From positions 9,340,039 to 9,404,038 of the forward strand of contig NC_051097.1 in NCBI RefSeq assembly GCF_901709675.1: a DNA stretch of 64,000 bases, read 5' to 3'. Both the position numbers and the translations under genes were made by a program. The notes beneath the pieces were generated by a model that ran no database searches, had not been told where the DNA came from, and saw nothing but the letters and a program-made list of their open reading frames with translations. Source of the DNA: Syngnathus acus. Taxonomy: Eukaryota > Chordata > Actinopteri > Syngnathiformes > Syngnathidae. Shown one piece after another: positions 52,015 through 63,590 of the stretch. How positions within the stretch are numbered: the first letter of the stretch is position 1; each line of letters starts with the position of its first letter.

Positions 52015-52412
52015 ATACCGTATTTTCCGGACTATAAGGCGCACCTAAAAACCTAAAATTTTCTCAAAAGCCGACAGTGCGCCTTATAGTCCGGTGCGCC
52101 TTTATATATGGACCAAATTCCTAAATTTAAACTGGCCCGAAGCATTGTGTCATGAAATCAGTCATAAGTGGCCCACTGAATCATTATTTATTCATTATTT
52201 TGTAATTATAAAGTAATTTGTTGCGTCTGAAGGTGAAATAAAAAAGATAAAATGGAGAATGATTTGATTTGGATTAAAAATCTGACATGATGCATTAATG
52301 GTGCGCCTTATAGTCCGGTGCGCCTTATATAAGGACAAAGTTTTAAAATGGGCCATTCATTGAAGGTGCGCCTTATAGTCCGGTGCGCCTTATAGTCCGG
52401 AAAATACGGTAT
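52015..52412. mobile_element. 398-bp palindromic element with amplified internal units, CGGACTATAAG family (copy 3)
   Basis: Termini ATACCGTATTTTCCGGACTA (left) and its complement at the right. GTGCGCCTTATAGTCCGG recurs internally near 52078, 52301 and 52365, each followed by a second GTGCGCCTT start. The centre holds about 200 bp of unique AT-rich sequence without an ORF. The termini are close to copy 2 but end in GGCGC rather than GTCGC, a distinct subfamily. Confidence 0.8.
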
Positions 52413-52771
52413 ATATATATAAATGTCATGGCTGTGAGTGACATAGAACCAAATTGCCCTCCAAAATAACAAAGGACACGACATTCCTTCAGAGAATCAG
52501 CAGCTCGCATGTTTGACAAATGCAGGCCGGCGGCTCGGCAGTCGGGGTCCGAACGTCTGGCTGAAGGCTATCGAGCAGCCGACTTTCATGGCTCTCTTGT
52601 TACTGGGCTGTAAATTCAGCGGATGGCTCCTGTCTCTGCGTATTGATCTGCTCCGTCACCTTGAACCTCACTATTGACACATGGGGCGACGTTGAGTGGG
52701 GAAAAGCGGCAATTTACAGACCCTCAATTATGACATTCATAGATGATGTCACAACAAGGGCATAGTGCTTG

Positions 52772-52774
<3 letters not shown>

Positions 52775-52820
<46 letters not shown>
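52775..52820. repeat. (AC)n microsatellite
   Basis: About 23 uninterrupted AC units followed by GTGTAG. A shorter (GT)n lies 150 bases further on (about 52974-52991), so the two can pair as an inverted repeat. Confidence 0.97.
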
Positions 52821-52823
<3 letters not shown>

Positions 52824-52999
52824 TAGTTCGCCGAGGGATTGAATCCATTTGTTTGGGCAGCAAAGCGCTCGCACACTCACACCAAATAAAAGCAACCCTA
52901 AACAGCACTTAATGGCACACTGTTAGTTTGTGTGTTAGCGGACACACACTCGCATGTAGTATGATTGTGTGAGTGTGTGTGTGTGTGTGTTTCACCTCT

Positions 53000-53250
53000 G
53001 ACAGCCTATCTAATGCCTGCTGTCCTCTTACTCCCCAGACAGATGGCTCACTGGACCATGTCATTAGCAGAGTACAGTTAGCCTTTATAATGTCATATTC
53101 AATAGCACGTATTAATCGTACAATGGCACGGGCCAGAACGTCTGTTCCGCCAGTTCTCCATTTTCGGGTCAAGATAAAAATGATATTCATAAGGCGCCGC
53201 CATATGCAAACAATTTGGAATCATATTTATTAATGCAAGCCAGCTTGTTC
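53000..53250. promoter_or_regulatory. strong candidate conserved noncoding element
   Basis: About 250 bases of complex sequence: TGGACCATGTCATTAGCAGA, GCACGTATTAATCGTACAAT, AAAATGATATTCATAAGGCG, CGCCATATGCAAACAATTTG and TTATTAATGCAAGCCAGC. Homeodomain, POU-type ATGCAAA and AACAAT (SOX-type) cores lie close together. Open frames give no recognisable protein. Confidence 0.4.
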
Positions 53251-56200
53251 CTCCAAAATATCCCATTGCTAAATTAACAATAACTTAGGTGCTTTTTTAT
53301 TATTACAACTATTATGAAAGCTTTGATGCATTAAATGTGTCTTTATAGTGATTCATTGGCAAACTCAAAATTAAGTTTGAAAAGGGAGAGTAACAGTTCA
53401 GCTCAAGTTTATTTTTCCCCTGCAATTTCATTAGCACGTAACACGGCTCATTCTTTGGTGAACTCTGCCCTTCCCATCCTCTAATTTTATTACTTTAATT
53501 TTTTAATTTAAAAATGGGTTTTTTTTGCTATTAGGCGATTGTACTGATCATAATAATAAAAAGAAATCCAGCTAATTTAGTCATTACAGCAATGATGACT
53601 CAATTATGATCAAAAAGGTCCCAAGTAATAAAAAGGTCAATTTTCTTTCCATATTTTTAAAGAACTATTTTTTGTAGGCTTCAATTAGCAAATTTATATG
53701 ATCTATTTTTTGTAATCATGTAACATAATACATGACGTTAATCATATCACTTATGCACAATATTCCAAACTAGAACAAAACAATTAAAAGCGGCCCAACT
53801 TGAGGCCCCGACCTTCACATCAAGCATGTGGCAATATTGCATTACAAATGGATTTAAAATTGGAGCTAGATCACATTTCACATATCTGATTCAGTAAGTA
53901 GTGGCCAGGGGCCACGCAGCCATCGTTACTACTATATTCACAATCCATTGATGAGATCATGAAAAATTGCACGTGCATGTGTCTGGGCTCTCCGAAGGAC
54001 TCACCCCGACATGTACTGACACTCATAAATACACACACACTCACACAAAGAAAAGGAGACACACTCCCCAAGGCCTGAGGGCTCTCAGTGTTGACCGTAG
54101 AGGACGTGGGTCAGAATAAAAGGGCAAATAGAAAAAGGCTCTTAACAGCCCACACAGATGGGCCTATGTTACACACACACACCCCCGCACACATACGCAC
54201 ACGCGCAGTGGGAGGTCAGGGTGCACCTGGAAGGTCTGGTCAGCGTCCATCCATCAGTTTTATTACCGAGCCGTGTCAAAACATTGAGCGGACGAGAGAG
54301 AGCGAAGAGAGACCGATGGGTTAATTCCAAAAAGTGTCCCAAAAAAAGTACTTGAAAACATTTTGTTGAATTTTGTTTCGTCAAGTGGTTGCAAGGAATA
54401 AATTTTATATATTGAGTAGACTTAAAAAAATGTATTTGGATACAGATGATTTTATTTTGTGCAAGCACTTGACAAAATAATAAAAAATGTTTTTTTTTTG
54501 GTGTAGACCAGCGGACCAATCTGTGTCGCAGAACTTTTTGTAAAGCCGGTGTTCGAAATATTTGTGCGAATTTGCATTTTAGTTAGCCTCGGTAAACAAA
54601 TTAAGATCTTCTTAAATTGGTTCCAACTGCTCCTTCCCACAGCAAAACCGCACAAGGAGCAACAATTACACAGCTGAGCTCCCAGCATGGAAAAATTCAC
54701 ACCTCAGCATGAAGTACCTCAAATACTCCTTAAATACTGCGATTTCCACTCGGCCAGCCCCAAAGTAAGCTCTGTAGATTTTCATTTGGTTGAATTCTGT
54801 CTGGTTTCGTGTAGTTGTGACACACAGATTTTAGTGCCATCCAGCAGGAGCAGTCCAAGACCAAAGTAGGTGTGTGAAGTTCGTTCCCCTTCTTCCCTTC
54901 TCCCATGTGTTTCCCACGGGACTCAAACGGTCATTTTGTCCTGTCACTCCCCTTATGATTTTCTTCCCACATTGCCTGTCCAATAATGACAGTTTAATTT
55001 GCCAGCCAATTACACCAGAGCGGTATTTAAATGAGCCAATCAGCACGGCTGACAGAATGACGAGTCACTCTAGTTAGCGCTCAGACTCGGAGGTCGATTT
55101 ACTCTTGGACTTGGAGTGTTTGTACGGTTAGAACGGCGGCCACGTATCACACTGTTGAAAGATTTGACCTGCAGAGCTGTGACCTTATTTCTCACATAAG
55201 GGGCAGTTCAGTAACTTGAATTAAATTCAGTGTCCATTTTAAAGCCTAGGTAATGTACCAATAAAAAATTTTATTTATCAATATTTTTTATTTGTATATT
55301 TTATTCTATTTGTCTATTTTTTAATATTATATATCTTTATTAATATAGATATTATATATTAATATTAATATTTTAAATTTTTCAAATTATTGTGATTATT
55401 CTAATCCCTGTCCACCCAAAGGTCTGCATAACTACTTTCTGTAATTGTATTTTTTAATACAAAGCACCAGTTAAGTAAATATAACCTCGGCCTAATATCT
55501 TTAGATTAAATACATCTTTAACTTTGTCCTTTTAAGCCACACACACACACACACACATACACACCAATACACTCTAATGCACACCCTCGGGTACTTATAA
55601 TCACAGTAGCATAGCCACACTTAAAAATATTAAACATGGCCAGGAGGCTTAGAAATTTGCGCTTTTAAATATGTGACTTGACGCGCAAAGGCTTTTTTGA
55701 TACCCTGTGAAATAACTTGAGGATTATTTTTCTGTCAATTTAGCCACGGTAAAACGGACAACCCTTTACTCACAAATGAAAATGTTACTAAATAAAAATT
55801 GACAGCACCACTTTAAAGATAAAATGGAAAACAAAGGTCGGGTGCAAAAATGCATATTCATACAAAAACAAAGTATGATTTTCAGCTTTTAAAGCTGAAA
55901 AACAAAAAAAACAACGCACACAATATGTTCCTTCACGACATCTGGACACGTCCAATTCAGTGACGACTGCACAAAGAAACATTCCGACCCAAAGACACAC
56001 CGAGAGTACACACACACACACGCACACGCACGGGTCAACACAAGAGGGAGTGGACCCCCAATGGCGACTCTGGCAGCATCCTCCATTACACACATATCGA
56101 ATGCACGGATATGTCACCGTCTCCAGGTCAGAGACAAACGGATACCTGATGAGACGAGGTGAGACAGCACCAAAATAAAATGGAACAATCACTGCAATGT

Positions 56201-56639
56201 TGATGGAAGGGGGTAAGGTCGCTTAAATGACTACATTTACACAACTAAGATGTGTTAAAAAGAGAATATTTTGTATTTTTGAAAAGTTGTCAAGATGATG
56301 ATCTTTTGAAAATGCATGTCTATATTTTATCCATTAAAATGGACTGAAGGTCCATTTATGTCATATCTGGTGTGCCTCAGGGGTCTATACTTTGCCCCAA
56401 GCTTTTTTTTTTTTTTAATTGGTACTGCAAATTCTTTGTTTTAAGATGATGCTAAACTTTACGGTCATTTTATTCATCAGTCTGATTCGGATGCAGTTTA
56501 CCACTGACCTAACATTCTCACAACGTGGGAGGATGCCAAAGTACCTGGAGAAAATAATGTAATTAGGAATGGGAGACAAGCCAGGTCCAAAAGACAATGT
56601 CTCTTGTTTGTTTGCGCTCTGTTTGCGACAAACCAAACG

Positions 56640-56870
56640 GGCATGGGCAGCTCGCTTAGTTAGTTAGCTAGCAAGGGAATCAGCCAGTACTTAGGCCCCA
56701 ATTATCCACTAAATCTGCCTCTCTCTAAATGAGATTATTGCTACACGCACAAGCTGAAGCTCCCATTGGGTTCCATTAACTTTGATTACTCCTCATTATT
56801 TACTTACAGCTCTGCCACTGTTATTGCTTTCACTTGCGCAGATGCCCAGACAGGGAGGACCCGAGCACGG
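56640..56870. promoter_or_regulatory. candidate conserved noncoding block
   Basis: Balanced sequence with GGCCCCAATTATCCACTAAA, GAGATTATTGCTACACGC, CATTAACTTTGATTACTCC and CACTTGCGCAGATGCCCAGA. No repeat or coding explanation. Confidence 0.3.
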
Positions 56871-57739
56871 AGGCGATACAAGCGTTATTTTTTTTTATAA
56901 ATTCATAAAAGTAAGTAATAAGTGATGCACCTAATTGCAGAAAATGTAAGTAATGAAGACCAAACTGTAGGATTTTAAGTCTTTTTTTTGTTTTTCCTCA
57001 ACTGTTTGTATGGTGGTAATTGAAAAGTAGAGGAGGGAAGAGGAAAACACTCCAAAGAAGCTCGGCGGTTGCTGGAGAGCATCTCACTTGTCATTTTGGG
57101 GCCAAGCCCGATGCTCAGGGCGCACATTAGAGCCGGCGCTTTTCCCACGCGTTTGTTTTCATCTTTGTGTAAAGCCTACGTGAATATCAAGAGGCCACAG
57201 CTGTTTGCCTCCAAACTTTCTGTCGGCAAAAGAAAATTCTGGAAAGTGAGGTGTGTTGGGGGGGGGGGTGTAGAGAAATGCAGTGAGACGATATCAAGTC
57301 AGCTCCCAGGCCTAATTTCACCGACATTGTCCCTGGCTTAATTGCAAAATTCCCTCCATGACTCCTTCCCTCCCCGTTGCGCGGCTCCGTGGCGCTCCGA
57401 GGTAAGAAAAGAAAAAAAAAAAATCAGGATCTAATTTCATTTTGGTTTGTCTGAGGACAAGTCTTACATGTTTAATTCTATCCCAATTTCATGTAATCAG
57501 GCGGAAGACTTCCCCAGAGGGAGGGCAGAACAGGTCAGGACCAGGTCCGGGCTATTTACTAATGTAATTGGCCCACCTTGATTCCGGCCGCCTTTGTCTT
57601 TGCCTTTCTCTGCCATCTTTCTTTTTTTCTCCAAGTCACACCATCTTGTCCTCTTCCTATCTCCTCCCCTTCATCCTCCTCCCCTCTGGGCCAAGTGGAC
57701 GTGTTTGTTATTGTGATTTCATATTTCCTTCCATCCATC

Positions 57740-57930
57740 CAGCCCTGCCTCTGCAGCCTCTGGACATTGACTACAAAATCCATTATCATTTGTATATTTT
57801 AATTATGCAAATGAGGATAGCTCAGCTGGCCTGTTGGAGGCTGCAGGGGAGAAAGCGGGAACTCCATCGCGGGTGATTACAATTCATCCGCTCGTCGCGC
57901 TTTAATTGTAACAAGCTAATTACCGTGTTT
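57740..57930. promoter_or_regulatory. strong candidate conserved noncoding element
   Basis: Contains TTAATTATGCAAATGAGGAT (an exact octamer ATGCAAAT), GATAGCTCAGCTGGCCTG, GGGTGATTACAATTCATCCG, CGCGCTTTAATTGTAACAAG and CTAATTACCGTGTTTCC in about 160 bases. A second balanced patch precedes it at 57470-57560. The 'TAGCTCAGCTGG' string resembles a tRNA A box, but no tRNA cloverleaf follows. Confidence 0.4.
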
Positions 57931-59647
57931 CCATTTAGTTTGAACAATGCCAAAAAGAAAAGGGAGCAGTGATAGCTCGGGCTAACTCGGGCAGCAAAGC
58001 TAGCTGAAGGGCATTTGGAAAGGGAGGGAGGGAGAGATGAGGGAAAGCCGGAATTAAGGCCTGAAAGGTCATCGGAAACACTGATGCTGCAAGATTTCTC
58101 CCACGTATAAATTCACCATGTGTATTTATTTGATCGGTCACGTTTTGCGTCGTACAAAATTCAAGATGGCCGACTCACTTTTGAGTCACATGACTCGCTT
58201 TGTCTAATATTTGTGGATGCTACAATCGACTGACTTACGAAAATACCAACGCAAGGTCTAATTTGCCCCTGCGCAGATTCTTACTCCATTAAATGTATTA
58301 AATTGAAATGTAGCAATCACTATTGACTGAATTCAAATTATAATTATAAAACATAAAACAGCTGCACAAAGGAGAAGCATATATAGTGTTTACCTACTTT
58401 AGCTTAGCTTTAAGATAGCTTTTCATGTATTTTACTGTAGTAAAGCAGGTCTGGATCCAGATGGTTAAATAGCCTAAAAAAAAAATCTACCAATCACATT
58501 TAACTTGATACAACAATTTGCTTTCAAAAAGAGACATTTTGTCAGCTGAGTGAGGATCAAGTTGAGCCTGTCCTAAATCCTTCCACAATCCATCTTGACT
58601 CGCAATGAAAACAAGTTGAAAGGGCTCAGAGTAGCGAGGTTTCCTAAAAGACATGAATAACAAAACTGCTGAGCAGTGAAAGTGAGGGCAAAAAAATAAT
58701 AATACAATTACATACAGTCCACGCTCAAACGTACAAAGAATAAAGCAACGCCGGTGTTTATGCTCGAGGTGTTCTGCTTCATCTTCTCTCAATTCAGAGT
58801 TCTTTTGCCACTGAAATGAGTCCGGGGCTTCTGGGGATCAAGACCGGGCCTCAGCTGAGCAAGATCTCATTATCTCTCTTTTACATACACTCACGCACAC
58901 ACACCCCGCCATGATGTCACACTTTGGGGATCCTTATATGTATGTCACATTGAACACTTCATAACCTTTATTGAAAATGATTTGTTATAAAATAGGTTCT
59001 ACTTTTTGGAGGTCCTAATTTTGCCCTCATTTGTATCTTCAGGATGCAACTTGGGGTGCACCTTTTGCCATCTTCCCCGTGCCCACCTACTTTGCCGTGT
59101 CATCGGGGAGAAACTAGAAAGGTATTTGAAATTGTCTTCCTTAATCATTTCCCTGATCCCGCAGGACACGCGATGACATGATAGGGGAGGGGCGGGGGGA
59201 TGGAGGAGGTTGGGTGGGCGTGTGGGTGCCTGGAGAGAGGAAATGCTGAAATCCACTTCACTGAAGGCTTCTCCAAGGGTTTCGGAAGGAACGCCCGGTG
59301 ACACAGATGGAAGCAATGAAGGGCGATAAATCAAACCTGAAGTTCATACGGGAGGGAAAAAATGAAAAGGGCATGATAATGACATTCTTTGCTTTTCTTT
59401 CTGTGAGATCTTTATTGGATCATTTTTGTAGAGCTCCATCTTCACCTGACTCTTCAACTGTTTGCATGGAAAGTTACATCTGTTGTATCACTGGATTATG
59501 ATCCATGTTGTATACAGATGTCAAACTATAGGTTAAACCCAGACATTAAATACCAGGAAGTCTTAGTGGAGAGATTAGCCTCGGTAAATATGTGGCGATC
59601 TTTAAATCACTCCGTGCAGCTGCTAAGTGGTGCTTAGTTGACCTAGG

Positions 59648-59769
59648 ATGGATGGATGGATGGATGGATGGATGGATGGATGGATGGATGGATGGATGGA
59701 TGGATGGATGGACGGACGGACGGACGGATGGATGGTCGGATGGATGGATGGTTGGATGGATGGATGGTC
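59648..59769. repeat. (GGAT)n microsatellite with GGAC interruption
   Basis: About 120 bases of GGAT units, with a short GGAC block (about 59710-59727) and later GGTC/GGTT variants. One frame reads as an MDGW-type repeat, which is a translation artefact. It may have grown from the GGAT tail of a retroposon. Confidence 0.95.
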
Positions 59770-61774
59770 AGACAGTATCCCAAATCCAACTTAACCAGCA
59801 GTTTGGGATCAGAGAGAGGACGCGAGAGCTCTAAAATGTAACATTCATTAAAAGATCAGACACGCTCAGGATCATCGTTAAACTTGCCCTGATAAAAATA
59901 ACTTTTGAAATCGCGCATGACCTCAGATGCACTCCTGCCTGTATGTACTGCTTTTATTACACGGGATTCAAACACCACCATGCGAATTACTAGATGAGTA
60001 GGCCTGCTGATAGAAGAGCCAGTGGAACACTTAAAAGAATCCCAAATAGGCCCATCTGTCCATTTGACACTCGGTGATTCTTACTTAGCAGGCCCGGCGC
60101 CTGGTGGCAGTAATCCTGCAGGGATTTTATAAAATAGACACAAACATATTTATGATCCCAGATATGATTTTTGTAAATCTATGTTTTAGTGAAAGCTGTT
60201 AAAGGAAGTATTTTTGGAAGAGTTACATTTTGGACAACTGGAAGTAAAAACCCGCAGGTTTTTTTTAATTTATTTTTTTAATTATTATTATTTATTTCTT
60301 TTTAAGCAAGTGGCCACCTGAACTTGAATCCACACTGCTCAGGACCAAACAATGAATTAATGCAGAAGGAAAAAAAAAAGTTTGTTGAACCCACTCAATA
60401 TTATTTCGTCAAGCACAACAAAAAAAAATATGAATCCAAATAAATGTTTTCAAAAATAATCCAGATAATGTATGTAATCAAATTCCCCGAACTTCACCGC
60501 ATACTAATGAACATGCAGATGTGAAATCTGTTTTTCCCCCCCGCCCTCTGTTGTCCAAACATACCATCTGGCATTTAAAACTAAGATAATATCAGTGTTA
60601 AAAGGATAATAATCCAGATCAAACAAAAGTGAAGAAAAACATCTTGTTTGTGTTTGGACTTAATGTGACACGCTTGTTTTGATGTCACGATTTCAAAAAC
60701 AAGGGCTCACATTAGCTTCGTCAGATCAGTGTCACCCCCCCCCCAAAAAAATACGCCTCTTTCAGCCCGGGCCTTTTAATCCTTCACTTCCACTGCTACC
60801 TAAGGGGTGTTCAGGAGTGAATGGATCCGTGAGAGATCAGCGAGAATCATCATCATCATCATAACAATGATCGCCATGATGAGATGTGTTTTGATGAGCG
60901 CTCTTGATATGAGCCTGTGGCACGTCGACAATAATATACACGTGTGTACCGCATAGAAAGGAAAAAAAAACTCCAAAGAGTACACGGTGAGAGATTTGTG
61001 TGTGTGAGCCACACACCCTCCCTCACAAACGCAGCTAATATAAATTCTTATTTAAATCCAAAACACCAGAGCGGCGATTTGGTTGAACAATAATTATTTT
61101 TCAGAAACAATAATTATTAGCGTTTAATTCTGTTGTTCACTGTTTTGCCTGATGGCCATTTCTTTTGCTTTTATTTATTTATTTTTTTTATTTTTTTTTC
61201 AATCCGGAGCCCTAAAGCAAAGTGCATGAAGCATTCAACTTGAATATCAAATAATTAGAAATCAAATAATTGAAAAATGAAAGCGCGGCTTGATCGTCAT
61301 TGAAATGTATGAAGTTGCGCTTCCTGGAACCGTGTCTTGTTGGGTGAGGTCATATTTACTTTGGTTTTAATATTTGGACTTTAATTGATTGATTGTTAAA
61401 GAAGAATCTAAATATACCCTAAGGATTTTTCTTTTCTTCCCCAATATTGACTATATTTTTTTATCAGTTTATCAGGAATGTGTTTGTCACTTTTACAAGG
61501 CAAAACAAACAATAAATGAAGATTAACTGCTCATAGTCTATAATCTGGGCGAGTCGAGTGCGGCTATACAGTATGTTTGATGGGATTACACACGGGATTA
61601 CACAATTAAAGCTTGTCCGCTTGCGGGGTTTGTCACACTGTTGTGACACTGAGATGTGAAATCAGTAAAAATGAAAATATTCTATAAACAGATCACACTT
61701 GTTCTTTCGTGAGTAGATTATTGCTCTCATTTATCCTTCCCGTCTCTTGATTTCAAGTTTTGGCGCAAATTTAA

Positions 61775-61860
61775 GTGGTGGGCGGGATTTATGAGGAACG
61801 CTTCTCATTGGCTGCATTGTTTTGAACTGTGTGATTTCGGAAGTGTTTTCGTCAACCATT
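61775..61860. promoter_or_regulatory. possible TATA-less promoter of unknown transcript
   Basis: GGGCGGG (about 61781), CATTGGCTGC (inverted CCAAT, about 61807) and TTTCGGAAGTG (ETS-type, about 61836) lie in order within 65 bases, an arrangement typical of ubiquitous promoters. A donor-like CGTAAGTGTG lies at about 62066 on the plus strand. No coding exon is recognisable nearby. Confidence 0.25.
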
Positions 61861-63232
61861 ATCACTCATGCTCCCGACAAAAATTCAACATTTAATCACT
61901 TCATGTTTTGAATGATGTAATATTTCGAAAAACACAGTTTAGCGACATCTTAGTAGCTAAAAACGTTAGCTGTCGTGAATTGCTAACGCTACGTAACGAT
62001 ACCTTGCTACCACCGCATAATATATTACATTTGTGCTGATTCCGTCGTAAGATGGGTAGGAATTTCGTAAGTGTGTTGTAAGGACACAATCCAAAGATAA
62101 ATTTCAAATGAAGCATTTTTAAGCACATCTAAATGCTCTGACAGAACTTCTCCGATGCCAGTCAGCTGAGCTCACATTCTAACTAACAGCAATTACATCC
62201 ACACAGTGATTGGAATCATCTTTGTGTTGGTCAATACCGACTCTCTCCCTCAATTTCATTCTGGCGGACGTCTTCCCGCTTTCAGCTTTTATTCGTCCCT
62301 CCCATCACTCGCCATGCCGCCTGGTGATTAAGCAGTAAATTAACCTCCAGGCCTCATTAATAATAAACGGATAGAGAAAGCTTTTGGTTGTTCCGTTTCC
62401 TGTCTGCCACGCTAATAGACCCCTTTAACGTTCACATTAACATAGCTCTTGTTTACTCGGGTAGATGGACGGACAGGGACGAAACATGGGCGAGACGTGT
62501 AAACGCACTCGTATATAAGTCGAGGTGTATCATTTCACAAAGCACCGCAAATCGGAGGCGGACCTGCTTCTCAAAACTGACGGGGGTCAACCTCGGAGTT
62601 ACTACCTTTGCGACAATAAGCATGCTACCCAAGCGGGTCGGGCTTCTTTCCAAATGTTCTCATATCGTTGAAGATATTACAGATATGAATACCAAGTTAT
62701 TAAGGATGAAATTCCCGTCAGAAAACAAAGCTTCGGCGCTCTCAATAAGAAAATACAGTAAAAGCCTTATGGGACCACATTTGCGGTATTTCATTCCAAC
62801 GTCTTTTTCAGGTCTAAGTGCCAATCTCGCGAGTTGCCTTGATTTTATGCCCCACATAAAATGGCGCCGTTTGCTCCACAATGGCCTATTTAAGTTACAT
62901 TACCTTCAAATATTCCCCAGTAAAGAAAATTAAGCTGTGCTACTGTGAGATCATCCAGTTAGTTATCTTCTCCCCGTAGTAAGGATGTCACTTTGACACC
63001 CTGTGGAGAACACAATCATTCTCTTGGACAAAAAGGTAATAGTCTGATACAGTATGCCCACAAATAGTCCACTTCTACAAAAAAAACACATTTAGAGGTG
63101 TTTTGCATGGAATAATATTGACAAAAATGGATGAAAAAATCTAAAAAATGACAGATGTCAAAAAAATTAATCCATTAGCGTCCTAGTTTTCATTTCTGGA
63201 GACACTGGATTTGGATGCTTGGGTCAAGCTGA

Positions 63233-63250
63233 CCCCCCCCCCCCCCCCCC
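63233..63250. repeat. poly(C) tract, 18 C
   Basis: Uninterrupted cytosine run. A comparable G-run (16 G) lies at 50913-50928. Confidence 0.9.
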
Positions 63251-63329
63251 TCCTCTGACCTTGTAGCCTCTCTGCTTACCTTTTCAAATGCTCTGTAGCG
63301 CCCAGCAGTCTGTCTGCGATGAAGCTAAT

Positions 63330-63590
63330 TGGCTTCAAGATGCAGTGTTCACTGTTCAACGTCTCATCACTCCTTCCACTTAGAATAACTTGCTCAGGTC
63401 TGCTTGTGTCCAGGGGTCATTAAAAGCAGAGGAAGCCTTTAATTAGGAACTCTGGATTATTGAGTGAGTAACCATCACCCGCCATGGCTGAATGCCCTAT
63501 CTGCCTTGCACTTTCACTTTAGCTGACATCTGGAGTGATCCAGGAGTGGAAAGCCACAAAAACTAAAATATCTTAAAATAAATCGTGCTT
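63330..63590. promoter_or_regulatory. candidate conserved noncoding block
   Basis: Repeat-free balanced stretch including GGGGTCATTAAAAGCAGAGG, AAGCCTTTAATTAGGAACTC, TGGATTATTGAGTGAGTAAC and CACTTTAGCTGACATCTGGA. No coding potential seen. Confidence 0.3.

Larger units (their letters stand above)
52413..59647. other. noncoding stretch with regulatory-like blocks
   Basis: Includes the blocks at 53000, 56640 and 57740, the AC repeat at 52775, CA-rich sequence at 55541-55563 and 56010-56032, and AT-rich sequence at 55255-55400. No supported gene. Confidence 0.5.

Noticed and set aside
57800-57840. tRNA A-box-like string TAGCTCAGCTGG
   Set aside because: No acceptor stem, anticodon arm or B box (GGTTCGAATCC) at the required distance.
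59592-59834. Protein with MDGW repeats
   Set aside because: A translation of the GGAT microsatellite, open in several frames.
62388-62933. 181-codon open frame on the plus strand
   Set aside because: No recognisable motif or domain, no splice partner, and the opposite strand is equally open in places. Chance or a decayed repeat is more likely.
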